The notes: generated by a model from the letters alone, not told the origin. 64,000 nucleotides of DNA from Welwitschia mirabilis (GCA_051453625.1 JBOZIK010000001.1:143054267-143118266); one strand, 5' to 3'; numbered from the stretch's first letter, positions 38,103 to 49,008 are shown. Numbers and translations are program-made.

Positions 38103-39797
38103 CATGTAACTATTCCTAATAATGGAATCAAAAGGCTACTTATGGTGAAATATGGTTATACTTATATCTATCTTTAATGTATGATAAATAGTAAGATTAC
38201 CCTAAGGATGTGAATCGTATATGGTAAAATCCAATTTTTAGTAGTAATAATAAGACTTCCTTTTGTGGTATAGCTCAAGGTTATTCTTCATTAGGGATAG
38301 CTATTATGAACCATCAATAAAGTAATAACAATAATAATGAGATAACAGATTAAAGATCAATAACAGAGTTATACATCAATGACTACTTACCAGAGTGGTA
38401 AGGTCACAGACACATGAACCCAGAGGTCCAAAGTTCAAACCTCAGCAGTGCGTGGAATACAAACGAAATAGATTCTGTAAGCCCAAGTGCCACTTGGCAT
38501 TTGTGTGGCACAAAATTACCTATTTTCTATTAGTAGGAAAATACAAATGACTTAGATCCTATAAGCCCAAGCACCACTAGGCAGTTGTGTGATGCAAATT
38601 TATTTACCCACTATCTCTTCAAAAAAAAAAGAGAGTTACACATGGACATAGCATAAATACTAACATGATAACTTCAAGAAAAGCATAAATATTTAACTAA
38701 GTCAATGTAGATTGCATTCTAGATGAAACATAGTGGCATAATCTCATCCACAATAGACATGAAGGTCATATAGCTTTAACTCAAGAATAGTAACATAGTC
38801 TCATTCATCATAGACATAAGGGTAATATATCCAAGTAACCTAGTGTTTATAGCAAAAATATTATAAGCATAAAAAGTAGGGGTCTATCAAGATCCATCAA
38901 ATAAAGATTTAGATCATGCGAGCTAAAATAAAAAGATGAATTACCAAAAGATCTTAAAGTAATAACATGCCTTAACCAATCCTACACATAATAAATATGA
39001 TATTCATCAAAACTTGATATCAAATTAATAAACCAATGAAATAACATGTAACACTTTATTATAAAATAAGTAAAAGCATACATTTAATGAAAAGTACTTA
39101 TGGTAATTTATAAAGTATTATGCTAGCTTGAAAGATGACCCATCCTTAATGGGAGAATAAAGAAGAAAACATGACTAAGGATTCAATAATCTCTTTTACA
39201 ATATGCGTAATGATTATATTACTTCAAGTGAAGTGAAGTGGGGTATTTATAAGCTAAATTACAATTTCCAAGATCCAATATGATCATTATTTAGAATGCG
39301 CAAAAGGTACAATGTCATCCTTTAGAATGGTCCAAAACCCAATGGAATCATTCTTTATAGTATCTAAAATTTAATGGGATTATTATTTAGATCATCCTAA
39401 AGTGTAATGAGGCCATTTATTACTTATTAGGCCATCTTAAGGGGAATCTCTTAGAAAATATTCTTCATATATCCAATGATTTTGGAAATTCTCTAGATGG
39501 ATTGTTGTGGCATGGAGACTCAAGAAGCTAAGTATTGACCCATTCTATTTGCATAGTAACTAATATCACCACCGCTAGAACTAGTGCTATTGCAAAAAAT
39601 CCTTGACATACCTTCACCATCATGTACTAAATTATCATAATATATTTCACAATAATAGTGTTATAACAAATTATTAGTACAAGTGGTTTTTGATAGTCTT
39701 AAGTATGATAAATAAATAAAAATAGAGTAATGATGATTTAAACATGCTAACATAGTTTAGATATCTTAATGTAAATGTCAATCTTCATGTGTTATTA
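38103..39797 (-). mobile_element. 5' LTR (C2) of a minus-strand LTR element, carrying a SINE
   Basis: Homologous to C1 (31290-32649). Without the 267-base SINE plus duplicated target it is about 1.43 kb. On the minus strand it starts near TAATAACACATGAAGATTG (39797). A TATA box, TATAAATA on the minus strand, lies at 39244-39251, confirming orientation. After its 3' end the minus strand continues TGGTAGCTACGATTGGGTG (best seen in the left duplicate at about 37569 and below). This could be a primer binding site of the TGGTAGC type, though only the first seven bases fit. Confidence 0.65.
38377..38631 (+). mobile_element. tRNA-derived SINE with intact target duplication
   Basis: A 255-base insertion ending in 10 A (38621-38630). 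The 5' part has pol III promoter-like boxes: CAGAGTGGTAAGG as box A and AGTTCAAACCTC as box B, about 33 bases apart as in tRNA. The middle contains the hairpin-forming GTGCCACTTGGCA...TGTGTGGCAC. A degraded second copy of the 3' unit (AAGCACCACTAGGCAG) follows, so the body is partly duplicated. The flanks are AGAGTTATACAT (38365-38376) and AGAGTTACACAT (38632-38643), a 12-bp target duplication with one mismatch. The partner LTR C1 has no insertion at this point. Together these make SINE insertion very likely. Confidence 0.85.
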
Positions 39798-40016
39798 CTA
39801 GCTAAGGATCTATATAAGTGTAAGATCATAAAGCTATGCACTGCATTATAAATATTAAAATTTTTATTTATACAATGTTTATTATTTGTAATTCTATAAA
39901 TAAGAGAAAGTTCCATCAATACTAGTGTGAATGAATTTCTTAGATTTAGGAATCTAAATAAGGGTAGCCAAAAAAAGAAGACCAATTTTAAATTCATGAA
40001 ATATTAAAAACAAAAA

Positions 40017-40020
<4 letters not shown>
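39798..40020. other. Unassigned AT-rich flank of the C element
   Basis: No feature is recognised. The 70-codon minus-strand frame at 39785-39997 overlaps the LTR end and is probably chance. Confidence 0.5.
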
Positions 40021-40058
<38 letters not shown>

Positions 40059-40245
40059 NNNNNNNNNNNNNNNNNNNNNNNNNNNNNNNNNNNNNNNNNN
40101 NNNNNNNNNNNNNNNNNNNNNNNNNNNNNNNNNNNNNNNNNNNNNNNNNNNNNNNNNNAGAGAGAGAGAGAGAGAGAGAGAGAAGAAGAAGGAGGAGGAA
40201 GAAGAAAGGAAGGAAGAAAAAAAGAAATAAAGAAAGAAAGAAATA
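40021..40245. repeat. (AG)n microsatellite and purine-rich tract with a gap inside
   Basis: (AG)n from 40022 to 40058, a 100-N gap, (AG)n from 40159 to about 40182, then AAG, GGA, GGAA and GAAA repeats to about 40245. It is a long all-purine strand. Confidence 0.97.
40059..40158. other. Assembly gap (100 N) in a microsatellite
   Basis: The gap interrupts a single (AG)n tract. Confidence 0.95.
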
Positions 40246-43200
40246 GCTTCTACAATGGCTTATTCAAGTTATAGAATCCACATTTAAAAAAGGAATAGTT
40301 ATGAAAAGGATATTAATAACATATGATCTAATCACACATTAAGAAAGCCTTGAAAAGAAAGGATAACTAAAAAACTTAACTTTAGGCTCTATTTAATTTT
40401 CTTTAAGTCTATCTACATAAGTTATTTAACCTTTTGAAAAGTTTCAATTTTTATGGAGAATTCCTTCATGGATGTGTTATGTAATACTATTGTTGAAAAA
40501 GGGATTTTTATCAACATTCATTTCCTCTTGTTTTATATCATTATAAGAAATTAAAATATCTAAAAAAGAAACATCTTTTATTAATAAGTTATTTAATGAA
40601 AATAGTGTTAATTTATTACAGAACATTATTTTGTTAGATATGTATGTTTTATCATTACTCACTCATGTTACCATTCTAAAGTAGATAATATCATCATAAT
40701 TCTTTGAATAGATGAAGTGGGATGCTTTATTTTTACCCTCATGGAGTTTTTGGAATATTTTTCATTTATAGCGAAAGCAAATATTCTAAAAGATTTGCCT
40801 TATGAATAGAGTACATCTACGCTTTTTTATGTATTCCTAGGATCCATGGTAAAGATCTTAGTAAGATAGAGAATTTATTTGATGAGATTGAACACTCCTT
40901 TTTTTATATGAAGTTCTTAGAACATTATTTTTGATCTTGTCTTAAAGATTAATTTTAATTCTTTCATTTCCTTCAATAATGTTAGTATTATTATAAGGAA
41001 TGTTATTATACTAGATCAAATTTTCAATTAGTAGGTAATCACATTATTTAATAAAATTTACATTTTATTTTTCTTCTATCTTTATTTTGAATTGAAATGG
41101 TTCTTTTGATGTTTACAAATATGTCTTATTATCAAATCATAATTCCATTTGCTTGTAATTTAACTTTAGATGTTCAACCAAGTAAAATCATTCTTCTCTC
41201 TTTATGTTACAGGGAAATGCATATAATTGTTAACTAGATAAAATTGATTTTCATAGTTTCGTTTTATTACATAAGGAAGTATCCAAAATCATTTTGGACA
41301 TATTTATAAACAAATGGTAATTATAGAAAAAAGAAAATATATTAAAACCTTTTAATAAAAAATGTCATGATGTTTGCCCTCATAGAATAAGATCCTTTTA
41401 ATTATCATATCCATAATCATTTATCATAAATGAAGAATTATTTAAAATCTTGAGGGTACTATTGTTAAAAGTAGAATTTCTTAGCTTAACATTTAAGATG
41501 TCAATAGTAATGAACTTTTGACATCTTGTAAGAAATCTTATATGTTTTTTCAATTAGTAAAAAGTGAATCTACTAGAAGTTTACACTCTATTTCTTAATT
41601 CATTATTAGTTATTTAGTTAAGAATTTGAATAAGATCTTAAAATCATATAGTTCTAATCAACATCTCTTTTAAAAAAATGTTAACTTTGTTCTTTAGAGT
41701 GTTTTAGAAGTATCGTAATAAAATTTTGAAGAAATGAATTATGAATGATGAGTTTGAAACTATATTCGTTGATATGGATAATTATAAATTTCTAAGAAAA
41801 AATATTTTTATGTATATTTTTATAAACTAAACTAATATAGTATTGGAAACACTACATCAAGAGAGTTCAAGAGTCCTTCCATAAAGCTAGCTTAGGTCTA
41901 AATCTTAATTAATGTACCATCTATATTTGCTAAAATTAGGTAATTTATATTTTATTTACAATTAGAAATTAATTAATTTACTTAGTATTTCTTAAAAAAG
42001 TTTAGTTAAGCCTATAACTAATAGGATAAAGACTATCCTATATGATATTATTTATATTAAGAAGAGTGGTTTTGTTAAATGTAGATATATTCATAATGAT
42101 GTTTGGTTTCTTGGGGAAGATTAAGAATTAGTAAAGAATACTCATCAAGATATTAATTTTCTTAAACTTTATTACAAAAGTTAATATCCTAGTAGAAAAT
42201 AAAATTTTATTTTTTCTTTCTGCAAAAGCTAAGATTTAATAACATTTTTTATTTTTATGATAAATTATCTAGAAAAGTATGAAAATGCTTATGTTTCCAA
42301 AAAAAAAAAAAGATATTATTTAAATCTTTCTCATTGAAAGATTTATAAAAAAAGGTGTATTCTTTGATGCTTGAAGTTTTTACATTACAGAAAATATTTT
42401 ATGTCATGCTATTTAAAAGTATAAATAGCATAATCTTATGAATAGCATTTGTAGTAGTAAAGATTCAAAGTACCTTAGAAGAACATACTTTATGTATAGA
42501 TTCTTTTTGATTAAGAATTTTCAAGTTTTAATTAATTAGTTTCTTTCTAGGATTAGTCATTGTTATTCTTACTAGTTATAAGATAAATTGGAAAAGCTAT
42601 TTAGTATTTAATATCTTCAAAAATAATGGATAACTTATCTCTAAATCATGGAAAATTGTTTAAGATGATAGGTTCATTAGAATTTTTTTATTTTATTTTT
42701 CTTTTCATGGAAATTCTAAGTAGATATATAACATTATTATTGATATATTAGTTCTAAATTAGATAAATGAAAATCTAAAAGACTCACAATGACTAGAAAA
42801 TACTTAATGTATAAAAGTATCTTGTTTACTACTCATCTATATTATTTCTTTTGTTGGGTGCTAAGTAAATTAACTTATGAGTAAATTGAAAAGTTACTTT
42901 ATGATCTTATGTGATTACATGATAATGATAGATAATAACTTCCCAAACTTACATGAAGGATTTATTGCTTACTTAATAAAAAGAAGGTTTTGGGGTTTTT
43001 TTTTTACTATTTTTGAAAAGGTATTTCCCTCTCTCATTAGTGGTTAGATGATTTTTTTAATTTGATGAGATAGTATTATAAATCAATTTTTTTTTAAAAA
43101 AACACTTATGAAAAATATATATCAAAATAAAAATGTATCCATCTTATTAACTAGTTCATGTCTATAATGGGTGTTAAGGTGGAAGGATATGTTAGTGTGA

Positions 43201-44180
43201 AAAGAGTCTAGATTACATTAAAAACTATTTACTAAAAAACCATTTAGAATGGTCTTTTTATTCCTTTTATCATATTGTGATAAGTATTTATAAGGTGTCT
43301 ATAATTAAATGAAGCTTTAATTGCTTCTTTAATAACATGGTGAATAGCTAATTTGTTTAAAAGAGGTGTGGTTTATCTATCAGGTGTTCATTTGAATAAT
43401 AAATAGATTTCATAAGAAAACTTTTAGTAGTTTCACGGGAAATCAAATGCTATCAGTCTTAATGTCTCTATATTTTTAATTATGTTTACATTCATATATT
43501 AGGTATAATTAGGATGGATAATTTCCAATATGTTATGATCATCTTATTCTTGAATTATTGATTTTTTTAAATGACTCTTATTCTATTCATCTATGCTAAG
43601 GCATTATAGATTCCTAGTTTACATTATAATAAGAAAAAAAATTTAAAAATAGAGATTTTTCTTTAGAAAAAACTAATACAACCAATAAAATGGCATATTA
43701 ATATTTTATTATCTATTTTTTAGAATATGTAACTTATAGAAAATATAACATTATATATAAAAAGGGGACAAGAATAAATATTATTACAAATGTTTCTTAA
43801 AAAATTAACATCTTGTTGTAATTAAATAATTTTTCTTTAGGTATACTCCTAAAGTGCCCTAAATTATTAGTTTTTAGATGATGAATAACCATCACTTATA
43901 ATCCCTTTTGAGTAATTATGATAATAATCTAGTTTATTAAAGTTTTGGCTAATTACTTATTATATTTCATCTTTTGTTTGAATCAATCTAAAAGTTAATT
44001 AAAGGTTACCAATGTAGTTATAAAGAACTTACATTCATAATACCAGGAAAATGTTCCTCTTTTACTACTTAATAATTATGTTATTAAGATACAGAATTTA
44101 ACTAAATAAGTATTCTTCATATATTGATATTAATAGTATTAATACATTATTCTTCATTTTTAAAAAATAAATTAATAGTT
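40246..44180. other. Unassigned AT-rich DNA
   Basis: No gene, LTR boundary or RNA gene could be supported. Some stretches give short retroelement-like phrases on either strand, but none is long enough to name a domain. Confidence 0.45.
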
Positions 44181-44349
44181 AATGAGAGCTTACTAGAGTG
44201 TTCAAGTCTTGGGTGCATGGATCCAGAGGTCCAAATTTCAAACTCTCGCAGTGGTAGAGAACATAAAATGGAAAATATTGCATAAGCCAAAGTGCCATTA
44301 GGCATTTATGTGACATAAAATTACCTACTTGCTATCTTTTCAAAAAAAA
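44181..44349 (+). mobile_element. tRNA-derived SINE, shorter and older copy
   Basis: The same family as the copy at 38377: CTTACTAGAGTG, then GGATCCAGAGGTCCAAA, a drifted box B (ATTTCAAACTCTCG), AAGTGCCATTAGGCATTTAT and ATTACCTACTTGCTATC, ending CTTTTC followed by 8 A (44342-44349). It lacks the extra 3' half-unit, so the basic element is about 165 bp. The A-rich flanks (AAATAAATT before, AAATAAATA after) may be the target duplication but are not distinctive. Confidence 0.8.
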
Positions 44350-45849
44350 TAAATACGTAAACATCATGATACCTAACATGGTTAGAGTTAGAAAAGCACA
44401 ATTTAATCACATTTTAAACTTGAAATTGTGAAAATCTTACATTGTTAATTTTCTTATATATGCTTGTGTATTGCATCTTAAGATGGAATTTCTATGCTTT
44501 CTTGATTCTAAAACTCAAACTAATTGTCTTAATACTTTTCTTCTTATTCTAAAAATTGAAGTTATTATTAAAATGCATCTAAGTAAAAATAATCAATGAA
44601 CTTATTTACTGTTAGAAAAAAAACATTATCTGAATACATACTATCCATATTTCCAATTTCACTATTTATGTAAGTCCTTTTCACTAATACCTTTCATACT
44701 TTTTTTAATAGTTCTTTGTTTATTCATTTAATATTTTTTAAGTTTTTATTTATAAGTTATATCACATTAGGTAGAAGGAACGTTTCAATACAAAATTATC
44801 ATGATATTTGCCTTTATAAAATGGTTTTAGCAAACTTGAATGAAATATTAGATGAATTCTTTTTACTTTTTGGATATGTCTAGCTTATGTGCTAGATTAC
44901 CAATCTTTCTAGATTAGGAAATGATCCATGGTATTGAGGAATGAACATTAGATTTCTTCTCTTTTCATAGATACTCTTTAAAATTTAGAGTTGTCTCCTT
45001 TATGGAAAATTCTATCAACTCTTTTATGGTAATAGTATGACTTAAACTCATTTGAATCATCTTGCATATCCTTTTGCATTTTTCAAATTTTCTTTTCTTT
45101 ATGTTTTACTTTACAATATTTAAAATTTCTTCTTTAGATAGAATCTAATCAAGTAAGTTAGAAAGAAAAATTCAATCCATGTTCAACTTGAAATAATAAG
45201 GATGAAATGGAACTCTAATAAGATTGATTATATAAAATTTCAACAAAGTGTAAGCATTGTTTCCATCTTTTATGCTTTTTCTAACATAATTCAAGTAAAT
45301 ATTTTCAAGCATTTATTTATTCTTTCTATCTATATGATAATTTTTAGAAGAAATACCATGCCAAGAATTTAGGATCTATATCTAAAACAATAGCCTTGGT
45401 TGTTTTATGTAGTTTGAAAATTTCTTCTAGAACTTTCAAGCTAGATTGTTAGAATATTCATAGATTTAATTAATAAACATGACTTATATTTATCAGTTAG
45501 GAATTATAAAAAGATCACATCATCTTGTTTTTAAGTTATATTTGAAAAGCTAGAAATGAAAAGATTTTTAAGCAAAAGGATATCCAGACTACCCTAATCA
45601 TCAAGAAATTAAGTTGCAGCTTCTTTCTAGAATATTGTCAATTAAAAGAAAGAAAGATTTGCTAAAAAATAGAGTATGGTGTTAATCAGTGGGTATCTCT
45701 CCCCTTTTTGTGGATAGGAATGGATAATATCTTTGTTTGTTTTTGAAAGCATTTTGATGGCTGTGATTTAGGCCTTCCCAGCTTTGGGCATTTATTTTGT
45801 GATTCATGTTGTTTATCAAAAAGTGCATCCCAGCTAGATACATTTCTAA
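44350..45849. other. Unassigned AT-rich DNA
   Basis: I see no supported feature. Confidence 0.45.
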
Positions 45850-46796
45850 GTCTTTTTTAAGATTGCAACATTTGGAACTCCCCTATTTGCTAGTGAATCC
45901 CATGTTCCTGTACTTCAAGTTAGGGGATGGGCTCTCCAGCAGAATGGTGAAACTCATCAAACAATGGAGATGATTAGGAAGCGGGTTATTCTTTCTGGAA
46001 GAAGGCACCCAATCACTCTCTTACCACAGCCTATAGATCCAGAGAAATGTGATGACTGACCTGTCTCAGCCCTCTAAAGAGTTATGTAGCAAGCGGAAGA
46101 GTGGAGTCTTTTTAATGATGGTTTGAACTACTTGCATGTTTCATAGTCCCAGTATGGTCCTCACAGCAAAGGCAGTATCAGGCATTCAATATTGCTATCC
46201 TGAGCCACTGAGTTCCCTTTTATCCAGGCTTAAATTAGAGTTTTCAGGTGGTCTATCAGAGGCTATTGCACCACTACCCTATCAGAAAGTGTTTGGTGGA
46301 AGGTCAGTCTGGCTTTCTCATGATCAGGCAGAATATCAGCATGAAGAAACTCCTCTGTTCAGAAGTGATAAAAGATGATTGTTTGAAATTAGGGTAAACA
46401 GAGTCTAGTCTCTCCCTGACTCGTCAAATCCCATATACAGGCATGTAGGTGATCAGTGTTTTGGTGTATCTCTCTATAGCTCATATAGTTCTTGGTTTTC
46501 TTGCTCTGCATAGCCTTGCAAGATGCTTCCATCATATGCCTTAGCTTTTTCAAGCATGTCGTTGGTGTTTTCCATACTAAGCATTCAGTTGATTTATGTT
46601 GGACTGGTATCCAGTGTGTCTGTCTTTTGTTTTTGTTTTGGCTGTATATTTTGCCTAGCATATCAGAGCTTGATATGACAAGCTCCCAGAAACTGCAAAT
46701 TCCTATTTTTTGATGAGTCTCTCTTCATGTTTTTTTAATGGGTTATACTTAAATGGTTCAGATTATGAAATTACCTTCAATTTCATTCAAAAAAAA
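45850..46796 (+). mobile_element. Retroposed, gene-like sequence with short poly(A)
   Basis: This is a GC-richer block. A plus-strand frame is open from 45850 to TGA at 46057-46059 (69 codons), with KIATFGTPLFASESHVPVLQ and MEMIRKRVILSGRRHPITLL. A second plus frame, 46136-46378 (80 codons), reads YCYPEPLSSLLSRLKLEFSG and later LPYQKVFGGRSVWLS. It lies in another frame, so at least one frameshift separates them. The block ends TACTTAAATGGT, TTATGAAATTACC and 8 A (46789-46796), resembling the tail at 14300-14361. No protein family is recognised. It is either a non-LTR element 3' part or a processed pseudogene. The minus-strand frame at 46389-46661 is probably a shadow. Confidence 0.45.
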
Positions 46797-47303
46797 GTTA
46801 TAAGTAATCTATTGCTGAAATCTAATAGTAAACTAACTAGTAATGAAATCAATATTAATTTTTGTTGGGTATGTTTGGCATAAGTGATGCCAACATTTTA
46901 TGTTTTCGAAAGAAGGAAAATTATCATTTCTAAAGTTATTGATAAAGGGGGAGAAAAGAAAAATAATGCAAGTATTAGCATTATTATGTGAGTTTAAATT
47001 AGCCATCCCTCAAATTTAGGGATTGGATGAGCCATGTCTTTTAATGGGGAATAGTTGTTAGATCCTTGTTTTTTGGATCTAAGATAAGACTTATGAGGAA
47101 AGGTTAGAATGATAACGAAGGTGGAAGTTATGAGGCATTCTTTTTATCAGTATCCATTTATGATTTTCCTTCTATGTCCTGGGTTTCAAACCTTTAATTG
47201 CGATCGGAGCTTGTTTGTCGTGTTTCACCGTAGGCTCTCATGATGCTACATTTATGGAGCAAATAAATTAAAACAACAGATGATGCTCTTTTGCCCACCG
47301 TGA
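46797..47303. other. Unassigned DNA upstream of the mTERF relic
   Basis: AT-rich to about 47160, then compositionally closer to gene DNA. No promoter element is obvious enough to call. Confidence 0.4.
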
Positions 47304-47591
47304 AATCCAACGTTTGGTGATGACAAATGCCTAACGATAGAGAAAGAAAGTGCAGATTGTGTCGTACGCCTTATTGAGGATGCTCTTCAAGATGAAATGG
47401 TGGCCAATGCAGTCGTTGATGCTACGGTGTTTGCCTAAGGTGCGGGCAAAACTAAAGAGGTAATAGAACAAGCCACTCATAGCCGCATCCAGGATGTTTT
47501 TATGCATTATGTTCATTGTGCTCTTGGCACAGATGGAACCAGCGCAAAGCATGGTGAATCCACATTACATGATAAAGATAAGGAATGGTGA
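47304..47591 (+). pseudogene. Unrecognised protein-like frame with one stop, upstream of the mTERF relic
   Basis: One plus frame runs about 95 codons from just after TGA at 47301 to TGA at 47589-47591, interrupted once by TAA at 47436-47438. It reads LTIEKESADCVVRLIEDALQ, NAVVDATVFA, the stop, GAGKTKEVIEQATHSRIQDV, then CALGTDGTSAKHGESTLHDK. The composition is clearly that of a real protein. TVFA followed by GAGKT recalls the kinesin P-loop, but two residues are missing and the sequence after it does not continue as in kinesins, so I do not assert that. The frame ends at GGTGAGAAG, which could be a splice donor. It could be a first exon or a separate dead gene. Confidence 0.4.
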
Positions 47592-48600
47592 GAAGAGGGT
47601 GTTGGAGCATTTCTAAGATAGCAGCAATGGCCACGGCTTCTTGTACATTCCAGCATTACCGTGCATCATTGATATTAAATAAAGTAAGCATCATCTATGC
47701 AAGGGAGGAATCTAGCATTACTGCGGGTTCGAAAGGAGCATCAGAGACAGAGAGGAACGGCAAACATAACATAAAGGAGGACTCTGTGATCAAAGATCTT
47801 CCGAGCCCAGGGCAATACAGCAAGTTTTCAAAGGAAAGAGCTGCTGAGAAGGAGAAAGCTGATGACGTTGGTTCTAGAAGCTGCTGAGACCTTTTCATCC
47901 AACTTTCACTGTGTTTCAACCATTAAACATGGTCCTCTCTCACAGAGACCACCATGCGGAGGAGCAAGAGGAGGAAGAAGAAAGTGAAGAGAACGATTTG
48001 ATGGTGCAGGTTCTTACCAAAGAATGTGGATTTTCTTGTTCACAATTACAGAATCTGTGGAACAAACATGAGAATCATCTAAAGAGCAGAAGAAACCTTG
48101 GAACTTCTGCGCGATTATGGATTTACAGATGCTCAGATTAAGCTTCTTGTCCTTTAAAGCCCTAACATTTTGCAAAACCAAGCTGGTAGAACCATAAGGC
48201 CAAAGCTCAATATCATCAGATCACTAGGATTCAAGACCAAGAGCTCGAGAATGTCGTCTCCAGAGGTCCGAGGCTCTTTCACGTGAAAGAACTTACTCAA
48301 AATATCAATTATTTCAAGCCCATTTTCAAGGACGAGAAAATTTTCGGAAAGATTTTAAGAAGGAGCTGATGATTCTATCCTGTGATCCTTTTAAAGTCGA
48401 GAGATAGTTGGAATTTTTAAGAAAGTTGAGGTTTAAAGAAGAAGACATTTTTTGTCTGATCTCAAGGACTGCTCTCTTTCTGTGGCGTTTTGCAGACAAA
48501 TAGAGAAAGTTAATGGAGTATTTGATCCAAATCGCAGGCCTTAGCCCCAGTGGAGTGAAGGAACATTATACTATTGGAAGTTGTTTGATTCCCAAAATTA
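47585..48600 (+). pseudogene. mTERF-family pseudogene
   Basis: mTERF proteins are organelle-targeted, helical-repeat nucleic-acid-binding proteins that act in plastid and mitochondrial gene expression. Reading the plus strand across frames gives a leader with MATASCTFQHYRASLILNK (from 47627, possibly a transit peptide), an acidic stretch near 47960-48000, then family sequence: VLTKECGFSCSQLQNLW (about 48005), TLELLRDYGFTDAQIKLLVL (48095), SPNILQNQAGRTIRPKLNII with RSLGF, then after a frameshift near 48263 KDFKKELMILSCDPFKVER and LEFLRKLRFKEEDIFCLISR, then MEYLIQIAGLSPSGVKEH. These are successive mTERF motifs in the right order. At least two frameshifts (before 48092 and near 48263) and stops at 48155, 48405 and 48501 disable it. 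The end past 48560 dissolves into AT-rich DNA. No intron was seen, so a retroposed or an intronless parent are both possible. It is too short and broken to function. Confidence 0.8.
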
Positions 48601-48630
48601 TTATTTTCATTAACATTATTTATCCAAAAT

Positions 48631-48781
48631 TCCTAATAATTACTAAATTTAAACAATAGAACATATATGATTGCAATGAATTTAAACATTTTTTCACAAA
48701 GAAAGACATCCATTTAATTTTATATATTAGTTATTAAAAAATATTTTGATATTTTAAAATAACTAAAAATTAGTTAAATGA
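48631..48781. repeat. Repeat D, copy 1 (about 151 bp)
   Basis: Matches 50186-50338 with few differences (TACTAAATTTAAACAATAGA at the start, AAAAATTAGTTAAATGA at the end). It stops at the gap at 48782. Confidence 0.9.
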
Positions 48782-48881
48782 NNNNNNNNNNNNNNNNNNN
48801 NNNNNNNNNNNNNNNNNNNNNNNNNNNNNNNNNNNNNNNNNNNNNNNNNNNNNNNNNNNNNNNNNNNNNNNNNNNNNNNNN
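48782..48881. other. Assembly gap (100 N)
   Basis: A nominal gap. Its left flank is repeated 1.4 kb into the right contig. Confidence 0.95.
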
Positions 48882-49008
48882 TAAGAAAAAAATAAGGGGG
48901 GAGAAGGCTATATATGACATTGATGAAGTTGTGGATTTTAATTCTATATTATCTCTTTTTTATATATTATTCTTGAAATGATTTTTCTTTTATATATGGA
49001 ATTTTTAT

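Larger units (their letters stand above)
37568..38537. repeat. 435-bp repeat on both sides of a gap
   Basis: 37568-38002 and 38103-38537 match with a few per cent divergence and no visible indels. Both begin CATGTAACTATTCCTAATAA, and the left copy stops at the gap. It includes the SINE 5' part, so the SINE at 37842 and the one at 38377 are probably the same insertion seen twice. Confidence 0.93.

Noticed and set aside
40246-44180. Possible pararetrovirus or LINE fragments suggested by scattered short phrases
   Set aside because: No continuous domain or motif of more than a few residues could be followed on either strand.
46389-46661. A 90-codon minus-strand frame in the retroposed block
   Set aside because: The poly(A) run and the plus-strand frames fix the orientation of the block as plus, so this is probably a shadow.
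47430-47470. Kinesin motor P-loop
   Set aside because: TVFA-stop-GAGKT is two residues short of the kinesin loop, and the following residues do not match the family.
47331-47552. A 73-codon minus-strand frame
   Set aside because: The plus-strand reading of the same bases has a more balanced composition, and the neighbouring mTERF relic is also on the plus strand.
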